Shown piece by piece: positions 19,377 through 28,352 of a DNA stretch of 64,000 nucleotides (the first letter of the stretch is position 1; every line of letters begins with the position of its first letter). Under the pieces are notes generated by a model, which did not search any database, was not told where the DNA came from, and saw only the letters and a list, made by a program, of their open reading frames with translations. Origin of the DNA: Kiloniella majae. GTDB taxonomy: Bacteria; Pseudomonadota; Alphaproteobacteria; Kiloniellales; Kiloniellaceae. Both the position numbers and the translations under genes were made by a program. The stretch spans positions 1 to 64,000 of the forward strand of contig NZ_MTSZ01000011.1 of assembly GCF_002118315.1 (NCBI RefSeq). The letters are read 5' to 3'.

Positions 19377-19796
19377 TTAAGCGTCTGCTTTTTGCTTCCA
19401 TGGAATTGATGAAAAAGCTACGCCTTCTTCTTTAAGGCTTTTGGCATCTGTTTCACTGGCTTCGCCATAAATATTTTTCTTGTCTGATTCGCCGTAGTGA
19501 ATTTTACGGGCTTCTTTGGCAAAATCTTTGCCGACGTAATCAAAATTACTCTCAACCGCCTTTTGAGCTTCAGATAAAAATTTCTGCGCTTTAGCTAGCT
19601 CGGTTGTTGAAACTTGCTTCTTTTCACTATTAGCAAGACTGACATTCGGTGCCATCAAGGCCTTTTTGACGTCCTTGGAAGAACAGTTAGGGCACAGGAC
19701 AATCCCCTTTTCAGATTGATCCTTAAAGGCGGCATTATCCTTAAACCAAGCTTCAAAAACGTGATCGTTTTCGCATTTCAAATCGAAAAGAATCAT
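19377..19796 (-). CDS. DUF1178 family protein
   Basis: Small alphaproteobacterial protein of unknown function. The N terminus (MILFDLKCENDHVFEAWFKD) is a rubredoxin-like knuckle with C8 and the later pair CPNC near 35-38, probably a zinc ribbon. The C-terminal half is helical with the motif KIHYGESDKKNIYGEAS, a DUF1178 hallmark. AGGA precedes the ATG. It is commonly encoded near the nitrilase-fold hydrolase, grxC and comF, as seen here. Confidence 0.88.
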   Translation of the reverse strand: MILFDLKCENDHVFEAWFKDNAAFKDQSEKGIVLCPNCSSKDVKKALMAPNVSLANSEKKQVSTTELAKAQKFLSEAQKAVESNFDYVGKDFAKEARKIHYGESDKKNIYGEASETDAKSLKEEGVAFSSIPWKQKADA

Positions 19797-19979
19797 TCTA
19801 ATCCTGCTTTATTAATACTGTCACTCATGCACGGGATATGGTTATGACTGATGAGATCTGCAATGGTCAAGCCTTTGAGACCATAAGTTATTGCCTATAA
19901 AAGCATGAACCAGTACTCAATATAATATAACACTCTTTAACAGATTGTTTCACTGTATTGAATCAAAGGGGTAAAGGTT

Positions 19980-20492
19980 ATGAGCGAACCATCTTCGTGG
20001 GTACTTAAACATGCAGGATACATCCCCGAAGGCAGTGATATATTGGATCTTGCCTGTGGTGCCGGTCGACATGCACGCCTGTTCTTAATGTCAGGACACT
20101 ACGTGACTGCCGTCGATAAGAACATCGATGCTCTTGATGATCTGGAAAATTATCCCGGGGCTGAGATTATTCAGGCAGACCTGGAAGACGGAAGTCCTTT
20201 CCCTCTATCAGAGAGGAAGTTTGGCGGTATCATTGTTACCAACTATCTCTTCCGCCCCCTTTTGCCTTTACTCCCGGCGCTATTCATACCCGGTGGCGTC
20301 TTGATCTATGAGACATTTATGATTGGAAATGAAAAATTCGGGCGCCCCAAAAACCCAGATTTTTTGTTAAAACCCCAAGAACTCCTGGATAATTACCATC
20401 CGCACCTCAGAGTGCAGAATTACGAAGAAGTAACAATCACAGAACCCAACCCCGCCGTTGTTCAGCGTATCTGCGCTGTGAATTCAAAATAA
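19980..20492 (+). CDS. Class I SAM-dependent methyltransferase
   Basis: Short 170-residue methyltransferase with motif I ILDLACGAGRHARLF at about 21-35 and the acidic ribose-binding residue in VTAVDKN. The remainder has TehB-like features (GGIIVTNYLFRPLLPLLPALFIPGGVLIYETF). The substrate cannot be inferred. The start is an ATG after GGGTAAAGG. It converges on the nitrilase-family gene with only nine bases between the stops, so the two messages overlap at their 3' ends. Confidence 0.85.
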   Translation: MSEPSSWVLKHAGYIPEGSDILDLACGAGRHARLFLMSGHYVTAVDKNIDALDDLENYPGAEIIQADLEDGSPFPLSERKFGGIIVTNYLFRPLLPLLPALFIPGGVLIYETFMIGNEKFGRPKNPDFLLKPQELLDNYHPHLRVQNYEEVTITEPNPAVVQRICAVNSK

Positions 20493-20501
20493 TTAGCGGG
20501 A

Positions 20502-21323
20502 TTAACCTAGGGTGAATTCTCTGTCATGGTGTATTGAGGGCACCATATCCCGGGCTTGCTTCACGCGATCAAGATCAATATCAGCAACGATTACCCCCGG
20601 TTGATCCCCCCCATCAGCGAGTACTTCACCCCAAGGTGCAATAATAAGGGAATGACCGTATGTCTCCCGGCCTTCAGCATGAACACCACATTGTCCGGCA
20701 GCAATGACAAAACAGCCGTTTTCAATTGCACGTGCTTTCAAAAGCGTATGCCAGTGTGCCTCCCCAGTGAACTTGGTAAAGGCAGCCGGAGCAGTTAGAA
20801 TCATTGCGCCTTTTTTAGCCTGCGCCCGAAACAGATAAGGGAAGCGAACATCATAACAGATCGCCATACCTAATTCGCCCCAGGGAAGCTTGGCAACAAC
20901 AGCCTGCTCGCCGGGTCTGAAAGTTGCTGATTCACGATAGGACTGCCCATCCGGAATGACCACATCAAACATATGAATTTTGTCATACCGGGCCGCAATT
21001 TCCCCCTGTGGAGAAAACAGAAACGCACGATTTACCGCTCGGGCTTCTTCGGTGCCAACAATCAAAGAACCAATGTGCAACCAGACCCCAAGCTCAGCAG
21101 CGAGTGCAGAAAAAGCCTTAACCGATGGATGTTCACTTTCGGGTAATGCTTTTTCAAGCGTAAGCTTTTTATTGGGCTCCATCATCGTAGTACATTCAGG
21201 TGTCTGAATATACTCGGCGCCTTGGGCATGCGCCTGACGAATAAGATCACAGGCCGGCCCTAAAGTAATATCGTCGTTCCGGTCAGCCGTTAGTTGCACA
21301 CAAGCTGCTTTGAATTTATTCAA
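20502..21323 (-). CDS. Carbon-nitrogen hydrolase (nitrilase superfamily, Nit1-like)
   Basis: Probable amidase, perhaps deaminated-glutathione amidase-like, with the complete Glu-Lys-Cys triad: E43 in TPECTTMM, K115 in YDKIHMFD and C156 in MAICYDVRFP. The 273-residue length is typical. The start appears to be a TTG that overlaps the grxC stop as TTGA, with AGGA about seven bases upstream, so translation is probably coupled to grxC. The pairing with a glutaredoxin gene is compatible with a glutathione-repair role; this is inference. Confidence 0.9.
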   Translation of the reverse strand: MNKFKAACVQLTADRNDDITLGPACDLIRQAHAQGAEYIQTPECTTMMEPNKKLTLEKALPESEHPSVKAFSALAAELGVWLHIGSLIVGTEEARAVNRAFLFSPQGEIAARYDKIHMFDVVIPDGQSYRESATFRPGEQAVVAKLPWGELGMAICYDVRFPYLFRAQAKKGAMILTAPAAFTKFTGEAHWHTLLKARAIENGCFVIAAGQCGVHAEGRETYGHSLIIAPWGEVLADGGDQPGVIVADIDLDRVKQARDMVPSIHHDREFTLG

Positions 21324-21589
21324 GAGGCAATCCTGCTTTCCAGTTTGGTATCCAGTTTCCCCGCACTTTCCAGTGCCATGAGTTCATCACAGCCGCCAAT
21401 ATGCTCACCATCAATAAAAATCTGCGGGACAGACGTACGTCCACCAGCCTTCTCAACCATCTCTGGCTTACGGCGGGGTTCCATCATTACGTCGATCTCG
21501 TTAAAGGCAACACCTTTGCTTTTCAGCAACTTTTTTGCACGTATGCAATAAGGGCAAAGCATACTGGAATAAACAACAACTTCAGCCAT
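21320..21589 (-). CDS. grxC: Glutaredoxin 3
   Basis: Glutathione-dependent disulfide reductase of 89 residues with the dithiol active site C12-P-Y-C15 (MLCPYCIRAKKLL), the cis-proline in TSVPQIFIDG and the glutathione-binding GGCDEL segment. The ATG at 21589 after a GGA ribosome-binding site gives the canonical start; an upstream in-frame Met would add 30 unlike residues. It is co-transcribed with the nitrilase-fold gene, which it overlaps by four bases. Confidence 0.95.
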   Translation of the reverse strand: MAEVVVYSSMLCPYCIRAKKLLKSKGVAFNEIDVMMEPRRKPEMVEKAGGRTSVPQIFIDGEHIGGCDELMALESAGKLDTKLESRIAS

Positions 21590-21720
21590 AAAGAACATTC
21601 CTAATTTCGCTGTGTTTACATAAGCAGGCATCTCATTACAAAACCTGCGAGTAACTCTATTTAGGGCACTTACTAACAAATTACAGTATCTGGCAATAAA
21701 ATTTTATATCCATGATGCCA

Positions 21721-22464
21721 TCACTCTTTTGTTACTCGCGCTAAAACAATACCACTAACAGAGGCTGCACCGCTCTTTTTAAGCGTCCGAGCACAGGCAT
21801 CCAGGGTTGCACCTGTAGTATAGACGTCATCAATCAAGACGACATGTTTCCCTTCAACTGCTGTTTTATACTTATTGTTTAAAACAAATGCATTCCGCAC
21901 ATTTCGCCAACGCCCTGTCATGGAGAACTGTCCCTGGGAAAATGTGTTTTTGGTTCGAAGAAGTAAGCTCGGGATATATTTTTTGTGATGTAAGCGTGCC
22001 AAGCGATGAGCCAATAAAGCCGATTGATTGTATCGACGACTCAACAAACGTCTTCGATGAAGTGGAACGGGAACGATAACATCTGCCTTCTCTAAAATTC
22101 CCTGTCCACAGGATGACAACCACCTTGTAAAGAGGACAGACAGGTACGTTTTATCGGCGTGTTTAAAGCCTATAATCATATCTTTGCTGTGTGCATCATA
22201 AACCAGCGTAGCCCGGCATTGATCGAAGGCTTTAGGAGAATGAAGGCACTCACCACAAAGTACTTCATTCCCGCGGGATAGCTCAAAAGGATAACCGCAT
22301 GAGTAACAGCAAGCACCGGAAATGAACGTCAGATCCTTCCAGCAATCCGCGCAGATCCCTGTATTGTCCCATATCGCACCATCACAGTTCCCGCAAACAG
22401 GCGGGAACAAATAATTTACACCTTTGTTTAAAAAATTCGGCAGCAATTCCTTCATCATACGCAT
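21721..22464 (-). CDS. ComF family protein (phosphoribosyltransferase fold)
   Basis: An N-terminal four-cysteine zinc module (C24-x2-C27 and C38-x2-C41, then C52/C53/C56) precedes a type I phosphoribosyltransferase domain whose PRPP loop VVLIDDVYTTGATLD is intact near 212-226. Homologs are needed for DNA uptake in naturally transformable bacteria, but alphaproteobacterial copies are universal and often annotated as amidophosphoribosyltransferase. No other competence gene is in the window. It is divergent from the NDUFAF5-like gene and upstream of grxC. Confidence 0.9.
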   Translation of the reverse strand: MRMMKELLPNFLNKGVNYLFPPVCGNCDGAIWDNTGICADCWKDLTFISGACCYSCGYPFELSRGNEVLCGECLHSPKAFDQCRATLVYDAHSKDMIIGFKHADKTYLSVLFTRWLSSCGQGILEKADVIVPVPLHRRRLLSRRYNQSALLAHRLARLHHKKYIPSLLLRTKNTFSQGQFSMTGRWRNVRNAFVLNNKYKTAVEGKHVVLIDDVYTTGATLDACARTLKKSGAASVSGIVLARVTKE

Positions 22465-22561
22465 AGCACCATGCTAATTGATCTGGTCATCAAGAAGCAA
22501 TCTGGTATAACCGGAAAATTATCTCCGTGCTTAATTATCTATGTGCCTATTGGGTCCAATC

Positions 22562-23467
22562 ATGACTGATATCTATATTTTTGACCGTAAATCTGTAAAT
22601 CAGCACCATAGCCGCGCCCGAGAACTCGTCGATAATCATGATTTCCTTTTCAGAGAAATTGCAGATCGGCTTGGTGACAGGCTTATGGATATCGCGCGCG
22701 ACTTCCCAAAAGCACTTGATCTCGGATCTAACCACACCATCCTGAAAGAAACGCTCGGGACCAGAGGTGGAATACAAGATTTTACAGTCGCTAAATTTCT
22801 ATCAGGAGAACATCCCAAGCTTCCAAAGAAAGATACCCCACCATCAAATGACGTAGAGATTGTATCAGAGATCATGCCTTCTGTTCCGCAATCTTATGAC
22901 CTCATTATCAGTAATCTTTGTCTTCATTGGATCAACGATCTACCGGGAATTCTCTTACAAGCTCACCAAAGCCTGAAAGCAGACGGGCTATTTTTAGCTT
23001 CCATGATTGGGGGAGAAAGTCTGAAAGAGCTACGGGCGTGTTTTATGGAAGCGGAAATGGAGATTGAAGGCGGTGTGAGCCCCAGAGTATCACCGCTTAT
23101 TGATGTCAAAGATGCTGGCGCCTTACTACAGAGAGCTGGCTTTGCCTTACCTGTATCAGACTTTGACCGTATTGAAGTTAGCTATGTCAACGCATTTGAT
23201 TTAATGAAAGAGCTACGGGGTATGGGGGAAACCAATGCCATTCATAACAGAAGAAAATCTTTTACTCGTAGAGAAACCCTTCTAAAGGCTGCGGAGCTTT
23301 ATCAGGAAAAATTTTCTGATTCAGAGGGCAGAATTAATGCGACGTTTGACGTCGTTTATCTTGCAGGCTGGGCACCTCACACATCTCAACAGAAACCATT
23401 GAGACCGGGAAGTGCCGTAGAACGACTTTCTGATTTTTTGAATACTGAAGAGACCAAGCTGACTTAA
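22562..23467 (+). CDS. NDUFAF5-like SAM-dependent methyltransferase
   Basis: Alphaproteobacterial homolog of mitochondrial NDUFAF5, a complex I assembly factor that modifies an arginine of NDUFS7. Family signatures are IFDRKSVNQHHSRA (6-19), NLCLHWINDLPG (118-129), GGESLKELRACF, GGVSPRVSPL and LMKELRGMGETNA. Motif I reads LDLGSNHTIL instead of the usual LDLGCxxG, a departure at the SAM-binding turn. The start at 22562 (MTDIYIFDRK) fits the family; no good ribosome-binding site is visible. It is divergent from comF, a conserved neighbour. Whether it hydroxylates or methylates is unknown. Confidence 0.85.
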   Translation: MTDIYIFDRKSVNQHHSRARELVDNHDFLFREIADRLGDRLMDIARDFPKALDLGSNHTILKETLGTRGGIQDFTVAKFLSGEHPKLPKKDTPPSNDVEIVSEIMPSVPQSYDLIISNLCLHWINDLPGILLQAHQSLKADGLFLASMIGGESLKELRACFMEAEMEIEGGVSPRVSPLIDVKDAGALLQRAGFALPVSDFDRIEVSYVNAFDLMKELRGMGETNAIHNRRKSFTRRETLLKAAELYQEKFSDSEGRINATFDVVYLAGWAPHTSQQKPLRPGSAVERLSDFLNTEETKLT

Positions 23468-23485
23468 AGCGAATTATGCGATTAA

Positions 23486-23749
23486 TCAGATCGCCTCACC
23501 AAGAAATGTTTCAACATCCCTTAGTCGGTCTGATGCAGCTGCGTTTCTGAAATAAATAAGAATATAAACGCGAATCGCTGCGGTCAAAGAAGACTCTTCT
23601 TTTGCTTCGTCAATCTGTGTACAAAGCTCACCAATCGGACAGTTCTCACGCACACAAATTTCAAAAAGCGCTTCCCACATATCCGGTTCCAGACGCAAAG
23701 AGGTTCTTCGCCCTTTCAACGTGATATTACGGTTTACTAGTGTCGACAT
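23486..23749 (-). CDS. Ribbon-helix-helix domain protein (RHH paralog 1)
   Basis: 87-residue probable DNA-binding protein of the alphaproteobacterial RHH_4 type. The strand-helix-helix part NITLKGRRTSLRLEPDMWEAL is followed by a helix and the shared C-terminal block SSLTAAIRVYILIYFRNAA. A second copy lies at 53903-54262 with the same blocks. The ATG at 23749 after GGGG is chosen because similarity to the paralog starts there; the upstream extension to 23848 is unlike it. The target is unknown. It converges on the NDUFAF5-like gene. Confidence 0.85.
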   Translation of the reverse strand: MSTLVNRNITLKGRRTSLRLEPDMWEALFEICVRENCPIGELCTQIDEAKEESSLTAAIRVYILIYFRNAAASDRLRDVETFLGEAI

Positions 23750-23882
23750 TAACCCCAATTGCGTCAGTGTTTTGCACCCGGACGCACCCCTCAAAAAGAT
23801 GCCTGTTATTCCCCTCGCAATCCAGAGATCAGACTTATTAATCAGCAAGCAAGACTCGTCACTGGAACTACTGTCTTAAAGT

Positions 23883-24341
23883 CTATAGCAAATCTCGCAA
23901 CAATGCCACCAAAGGCTCATCTGCCGGAGGCATCGGATAGTCCCGTAATCGCACGGGGCGGACCCAAGCAAACTCCTGCCCCTCAAGTGCTGTAATATTG
24001 CCTTCCCAAATGCGGCAGACAAATAACGGCATCAGCAAGTGAAAGTCATCATAGCTATGTGACGCAAAAGCAATGGGTGCAAGACAGGACGAGCGTGTAT
24101 CTATGCCAAGCTCCTCTTTCAGCTCACGCACCAACGCCTGTTCCGGTGTCTCGCCCGGATCGACTTTCCCCCCGGGGAATTCCCACAAACCAGCCATGGA
24201 TTTGCCTTCGGGGCGCTGTGCAAGCAATATCCGTCCGTCACTATCAACCAAGGCCGCAGCGGCAACGAGCACGATAGGTTTCGCTGTTTCATGCCTTTTT
24301 TCAGCGGCCCAACAGCCTTGTTCTTCTTCAGAAGAGCTCAT
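23883..24341 (-). CDS. mutT: 8-oxo-dGTP diphosphatase MutT-like Nudix hydrolase
   Basis: Probably removes oxidised nucleoside triphosphates. The Nudix box is complete at residues 58-80 (G58-x5-E64-x7-R72-E73-x2-E76-E77-x-G79-I80). The preceding GLWEFPGGK and the C-terminal EFAWVRPVRLRDYPMPPADEPL block are the alphaproteobacterial MutT form. The first 20 residues are an extra charged tail. It is downstream of argJ, as in related genomes, and probably co-transcribed. Confidence 0.9.
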   Translation of the reverse strand: MSSSEEEQGCWAAEKRHETAKPIVLVAAAALVDSDGRILLAQRPEGKSMAGLWEFPGGKVDPGETPEQALVRELKEELGIDTRSSCLAPIAFASHSYDDFHLLMPLFVCRIWEGNITALEGQEFAWVRPVRLRDYPMPPADEPLVALLRDLL

Positions 24342-24393
24342 AAATATATCCTGGAATTTTATCTGATCATCAAGTCACGGATTAGAATCGTGA

Positions 24394-25626
24394 TTAACTG
24401 CGATAGTCAGCGTTGATTTCTATATAACCATGGGTCAAATCACAGGTCCAGACTGTTGCTTGCCCATCAGCAATGCCGATATCAACAGCAATAGAAATCT
24501 CCTGCCCCTTCATATGCTGAGCAACGGGTCCCTCGTCAAAGCCATCAACCCGCTGACCATCTTTAGCAATCGTAACGCCGCCCATGGCAATGGAAAGCTT
24601 GTCCCGGTCTGCCCGTTCACCTGACTTCCCAACAGCCATAACAACGCGTCCCCAATTGGCATCTTCACCAGCAACAGCCGTTTTCACCAGGGGAGAATTC
24701 GCAATCGCCAGCCCAACACGGCGTGCAGCCTGATCTGTTTCCGCCCCCGTGACATCAATAGAAACAAACTTGCTTGCGCCTTCACCGTCCCGCACAACCT
24801 GATGCGCCAGATCTTTCAGCACACTATTCAAAGCCTGTATAAAATCGACAAGTTCTGGTGCGTTGATGTCATTGTATAGCGAGTTTCCTGCTTTCCCCGT
24901 AGCACAGAGAAGTACTGTATCACTTGTAGAGGTATCACTATCAACTGTAATAGAGTTAAAAGATAAGTCCGCGCCGCTTGAGATTAAATTCTGTACCATT
25001 GCCGGAGACAAAGCCGCATCGGTTGCAACGAAACTAAGCATCGTTGCCATATCAGGAGCAATCATTCCTGATCCTTTGGCGATACCATTAATGGTTACAA
25101 CTTTACCATCAATCTGCGTTGTGATTGTTGCCCCTTTGGCAAAGGTATCAGTTGTCATAATGGCTTCAGCAGCATCCTGCCAGCTATCAGACCTTAGATC
25201 AGATTTCAGATCTCCCAGAGCCGATGTTATTTTTTCATCGGGCAGAGGCTCACCAATAACCCCGGTTGAAGCAACAAAAACGGCATTTTCAGAACAATTC
25301 AATTCTTTAGCCGTTGCCTCCACAGTTCGGGTAACAGACACTTTTCCCAAGCGTCCGGTAAAGGCATTTGCATTACCAGAGTTCACAACAATCGCTCTGG
25401 CTTCCCCAAATTTCAGATGATCACGACAGCATTCAACAGGCGCTGAACAGGTAAGTGAACGTGTCAAAACGCCACCGATCGTTGTTCCTTCATCAAAACT
25501 CATCAGCAGAACATCTTTACGGCCCTGATATTTCACACCGCAAGCTTTCGTCGAAAGTCTAACGCCCTCTATTTCAGGCATTTCCGGAAAACTCGCGGGT
25601 GCGAGCGGAGATTTTTGAAGTTCCAT
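24394..25626 (-). CDS. argJ: Bifunctional ornithine acetyltransferase / N-acetylglutamate synthase
   Basis: Transfers acetyl from N-acetylornithine to glutamate and may also use acetyl-CoA, closing the cyclic arginine pathway. The 410-residue precursor is self-cleaved before T195 in KGSGMIAPDMATML into alpha and beta chains. The oxyanion threonines in VFVASTGVIG (117-126) are present. A terminator separates it from the upstream ppiC gene, so it has its own promoter. mutT follows by about 50 bases. Confidence 0.96.
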   Translation of the reverse strand: MELQKSPLAPASFPEMPEIEGVRLSTKACGVKYQGRKDVLLMSFDEGTTIGGVLTRSLTCSAPVECCRDHLKFGEARAIVVNSGNANAFTGRLGKVSVTRTVEATAKELNCSENAVFVASTGVIGEPLPDEKITSALGDLKSDLRSDSWQDAAEAIMTTDTFAKGATITTQIDGKVVTINGIAKGSGMIAPDMATMLSFVATDAALSPAMVQNLISSGADLSFNSITVDSDTSTSDTVLLCATGKAGNSLYNDINAPELVDFIQALNSVLKDLAHQVVRDGEGASKFVSIDVTGAETDQAARRVGLAIANSPLVKTAVAGEDANWGRVVMAVGKSGERADRDKLSIAMGGVTIAKDGQRVDGFDEGPVAQHMKGQEISIAVDIGIADGQATVWTCDLTHGYIEINADYRS

Positions 25627-25666
25627 TACACAAATCCTACCTATTCACAGCCTCAACAGCAGCCAC

Positions 25667-25694
25667 AAAAAAGCCCGGTTAAACCGGGCTTTTC
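25667..25694 (-). terminator. Rho-independent terminator after the first parvulin gene
   Basis: An AAAAGCCCGG/CCGGGCTTTT stem with a five-base loop is followed on the minus strand by a T run. It lies just after the PPIase stop and before argJ. Confidence 0.88.
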
Positions 25695-25698
25695 TATA

Positions 25699-26631
25699 TT
25701 ATTCGCTGGCAGGTTTTTCTTCATTTTCTGCCGGCGCGGCCTCTTCGGCCTCAGCACCAATTATTTCAATCTCTACCCCATTTTTGAGGTTATCGACAAT
25801 ACCTTCATATGCACTTCTTGAAAGTTCTGAGCGAAGCTGGCCATCCAGCTGTTCTTTTGTCGGTTGTTCAGAATCACGTTCGGCGTCAACTTTAATAACG
25901 TGCCAGCCAAATCTGGTTTGAACAGGAGCCGAAGAATGCTCACCAACTTTCATACCGAAAGCAGCGTCTGAGAAAGGTTTAACCATCTGCTCAGCTTGGA
26001 AGAAACCCAGATCTCCACCACCTGGACCACTTGGGCCAGTAGAGTGCTCTTTCGCTAAAGTCGCAAAGTCAGCACCTTCATCTAGCTGCTTGATCAAATC
26101 TTTTCCGGTTTCTTCTTCTTCCACAAGAATGTGTCGGGCAGAAACTTCACGAACTGCCGGGTTTTCAGTCAGATAGTCTTGATAGGCTTTTTCAACTGCT
26201 TCGTCCGTAACTTCTTTTTCAAGAGCTCTGTTCAAGAAGATCTCAACCAAAATTCTCTCTTTAACATCGCGTACGCGTTTTTGAACTTCAGGATCATTTC
26301 CCAAGCCGCTTGTCTTTGCTTCTTTTGTGATCAACTTCAAGTCCACAACCTGACCAACAAGTTCTGGTAGAATAAGCTCGATCTGTTCCTGAGGAATATT
26401 TGGAATGCTTTCAGCAAACTTCACAACCTCTGAGCGGCGAATTTCAATATCACCAACCTTGGCCATCACCGGATCATCCCCAGCCGGAGCATCTGATGCT
26501 ACCTCAGCAGCCTGATCACCACCAAGGAAAGGTAGTGTTCCTCCTTTTACTCCATAGGAATAACCAGCATACGCTGCACCAGCTAGAGCAACGATACCGA
26601 CAAGAGGAAAGATAATCTGTTTTGCAGACAT
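25699..26631 (-). CDS. Peptidylprolyl isomerase, parvulin type, membrane anchored
   Basis: Periplasmic foldase candidate. Residues 5-27 form a membrane anchor or signal peptide, a SurA/PrsA-type N-terminal helical part follows (about 50-150), and the parvulin domain spans about 160-255 (ARHILVEEEETGKDLI, GGDLGFF, FGWHVIKV). The acidic Glu/Ala-rich tail is disordered. AAGGAG precedes the start. It stands next to another PPIase gene and secA, so the trio plausibly serves export and outer-membrane protein maturation; that link is inferred from position. Confidence 0.9.
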   Translation of the reverse strand: MSAKQIIFPLVGIVALAGAAYAGYSYGVKGGTLPFLGGDQAAEVASDAPAGDDPVMAKVGDIEIRRSEVVKFAESIPNIPQEQIELILPELVGQVVDLKLITKEAKTSGLGNDPEVQKRVRDVKERILVEIFLNRALEKEVTDEAVEKAYQDYLTENPAVREVSARHILVEEEETGKDLIKQLDEGADFATLAKEHSTGPSGPGGGDLGFFQAEQMVKPFSDAAFGMKVGEHSSAPVQTRFGWHVIKVDAERDSEQPTKEQLDGQLRSELSRSAYEGIVDNLKNGVEIEIIGAEAEEAAPAENEEKPASE

Positions 26632-26782
26632 ATAAAGATAACTCCTTATTAATTACATTTGGGGGGCAGTTTTTTACTGCCATTCCCTTTTAATCGATCA
26701 GCACCAAATCCCATGACTGTGTCAAGAGAAAGGCGATATGTATATTTTTAATTCGTTCGCCAATGAATCAGTTAACCCACAA

Positions 26783-28102
26783 TCAGTTAGCAGGGAAAAC
26801 CGATATATCCGCGTCTTTTCTTAAGTCTCGAACCATGCGTGTCACCAACTCTCGGCTAACCTGGTCTTTGATTTCTGCACGCATAGATTCGAATGTCGGC
26901 TGTTTCACATCACGTTTATCTTCCAGCTTAATAACATGCCAACCAAAATCGGTGGCAACAGGTGCTTTCGTATAAGTCCCTGGCGCCAAAGAGAACGCAG
27001 CTGACGCAAATTCAGGATCCATATCTTTTTGTTTGAACCACCCCAAATCCCCACCTTTTTCAGCAGAGGGTCCTTTCGAAAACTTCTTCGCTAGCAAATG
27101 GAATTCAGCACCATTATCCAAAGCAATAACCAGTGCCAGAGCTTCATTTCTGGTTTCAACCAAAATGTGGCGCGCGCGAACTTCGGCATTTACAACATTT
27201 TCTCTAAGCAAGGCGAAATATCTATCTTTTAACATGCTTTCGGTGATCATCTCGTCCAACTGCTGTTCAAGATAAGCGTCACGGATAATTTTCTCTTCAG
27301 CCAGAGCCAGTTTTCTTTTTACCTCAGCCTTTTCGTCCATATCAGCATCGGCACCAGCATGGGCCAGAAGTTTCAAATCAATGGCACGATCAAGAAGGAT
27401 AGGGAACATGGTCTCAAGTTGCCCTTGATACTGTTCAGGTAATTTTTTTGCAGCCTGCGTTATATCCTGCCAATAGATCTCATCCCCTTCAACGACAGCA
27501 ACAACCGGGTTCTCTCGCGCCAAGCGATCTAACTCGCCTTCGGTTTTAGTGAGAGATAATTTATTTCCTTCATCCGAAGCTGCAGGGGTGTCCTCTTGAG
27601 TTTTGACATCCGATGATGAAGTATTTTGAGAAGCCGGTTCTGTTGATAAATCTTCAACTACGATACTATTCTCAGGCTTCTGTTGAACTTCCTCGCTAAA
27701 TCCAGGTGGTGGAGCAAGTCCGTCTCTTTCCTGTCCGGGAATAACTTCGACAACCGGTGCTTCTTCAGGAGAACTTACCGCAGGCTCAACAGGTGTTGCC
27801 TGAGTTATATCATCATTAGCTTCCGGCGTGTTTTCCTCAGAAGAGGGGATAATAACAACATCATCTTGTGTTGTTTCGGTTGGTGTTTTGGTTGTTGTTA
27901 CAGTGGATTTTTCTTTTTGAACATCATCCGTCTCGGGAGTTTCTTCTTCATCATCTCCGAAAAGAAACTTCAAAAGCTTCCCACCACTTTCGCGCTGCTC
28001 TTTTTTCCATTCATCATCTATACTCTGTTGTGCCTTAACTTCTTGCGCAAAACCAGCCGCAATCAGGAGACTAAAAAGGATAATGACATTACGAAAATTC
28101 AT
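26783..28102 (-). CDS. Peptidylprolyl isomerase with long acidic linker, secreted
   Basis: Second parvulin-type PPIase. A signal peptide (1-24, ending VKAQQ) is followed by about 160 residues of Pro/Glu/Ser/Thr-rich disorder, a helical SurA-like segment (about 185-300) and a parvulin domain (about 305-400; ARHILVETRNEALAL, GGDLGWFKQKDMDPE, FGWHVIKLED). It shares domain order with its neighbour at 25699, suggesting tandem duplication followed by linker expansion. It is divergent from secA across 250 bases. Confidence 0.9.
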   Translation of the reverse strand: MNFRNVIILFSLLIAAGFAQEVKAQQSIDDEWKKEQRESGGKLLKFLFGDDEEETPETDDVQKEKSTVTTTKTPTETTQDDVVIIPSSEENTPEANDDITQATPVEPAVSSPEEAPVVEVIPGQERDGLAPPPGFSEEVQQKPENSIVVEDLSTEPASQNTSSSDVKTQEDTPAASDEGNKLSLTKTEGELDRLARENPVVAVVEGDEIYWQDITQAAKKLPEQYQGQLETMFPILLDRAIDLKLLAHAGADADMDEKAEVKRKLALAEEKIIRDAYLEQQLDEMITESMLKDRYFALLRENVVNAEVRARHILVETRNEALALVIALDNGAEFHLLAKKFSKGPSAEKGGDLGWFKQKDMDPEFASAAFSLAPGTYTKAPVATDFGWHVIKLEDKRDVKQPTFESMRAEIKDQVSRELVTRMVRDLRKDADISVFPAN

Positions 28103-28352
28103 TTAAGTTCTGGCTCCGGCTCAGAAGAAATAGAAAAGTTTATCCTTACTACAACAAAGTCACTACAACCTAAAGCGAGTATCAATGAAATACTTATAAT
28201 CAACGCTCACAAGCCACGAAATCACCGCCTCTGCGTTATTTTCCATCAATTGAATCCAGCTTCACATTGACATCCGCCAGCCTGCGCCCTATGTCTCACA
28301 TTGACTTTTTATAACCAAATCTAGAACTGCGTTTTCACGCAAGGGGTACTCA

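Noticed and set aside
24863-25420. 185-codon plus-strand frame antisense to argJ
   Set aside because: ArgJ has full length and all catalytic motifs; the antisense frame is low in complexity and looks like a shadow.
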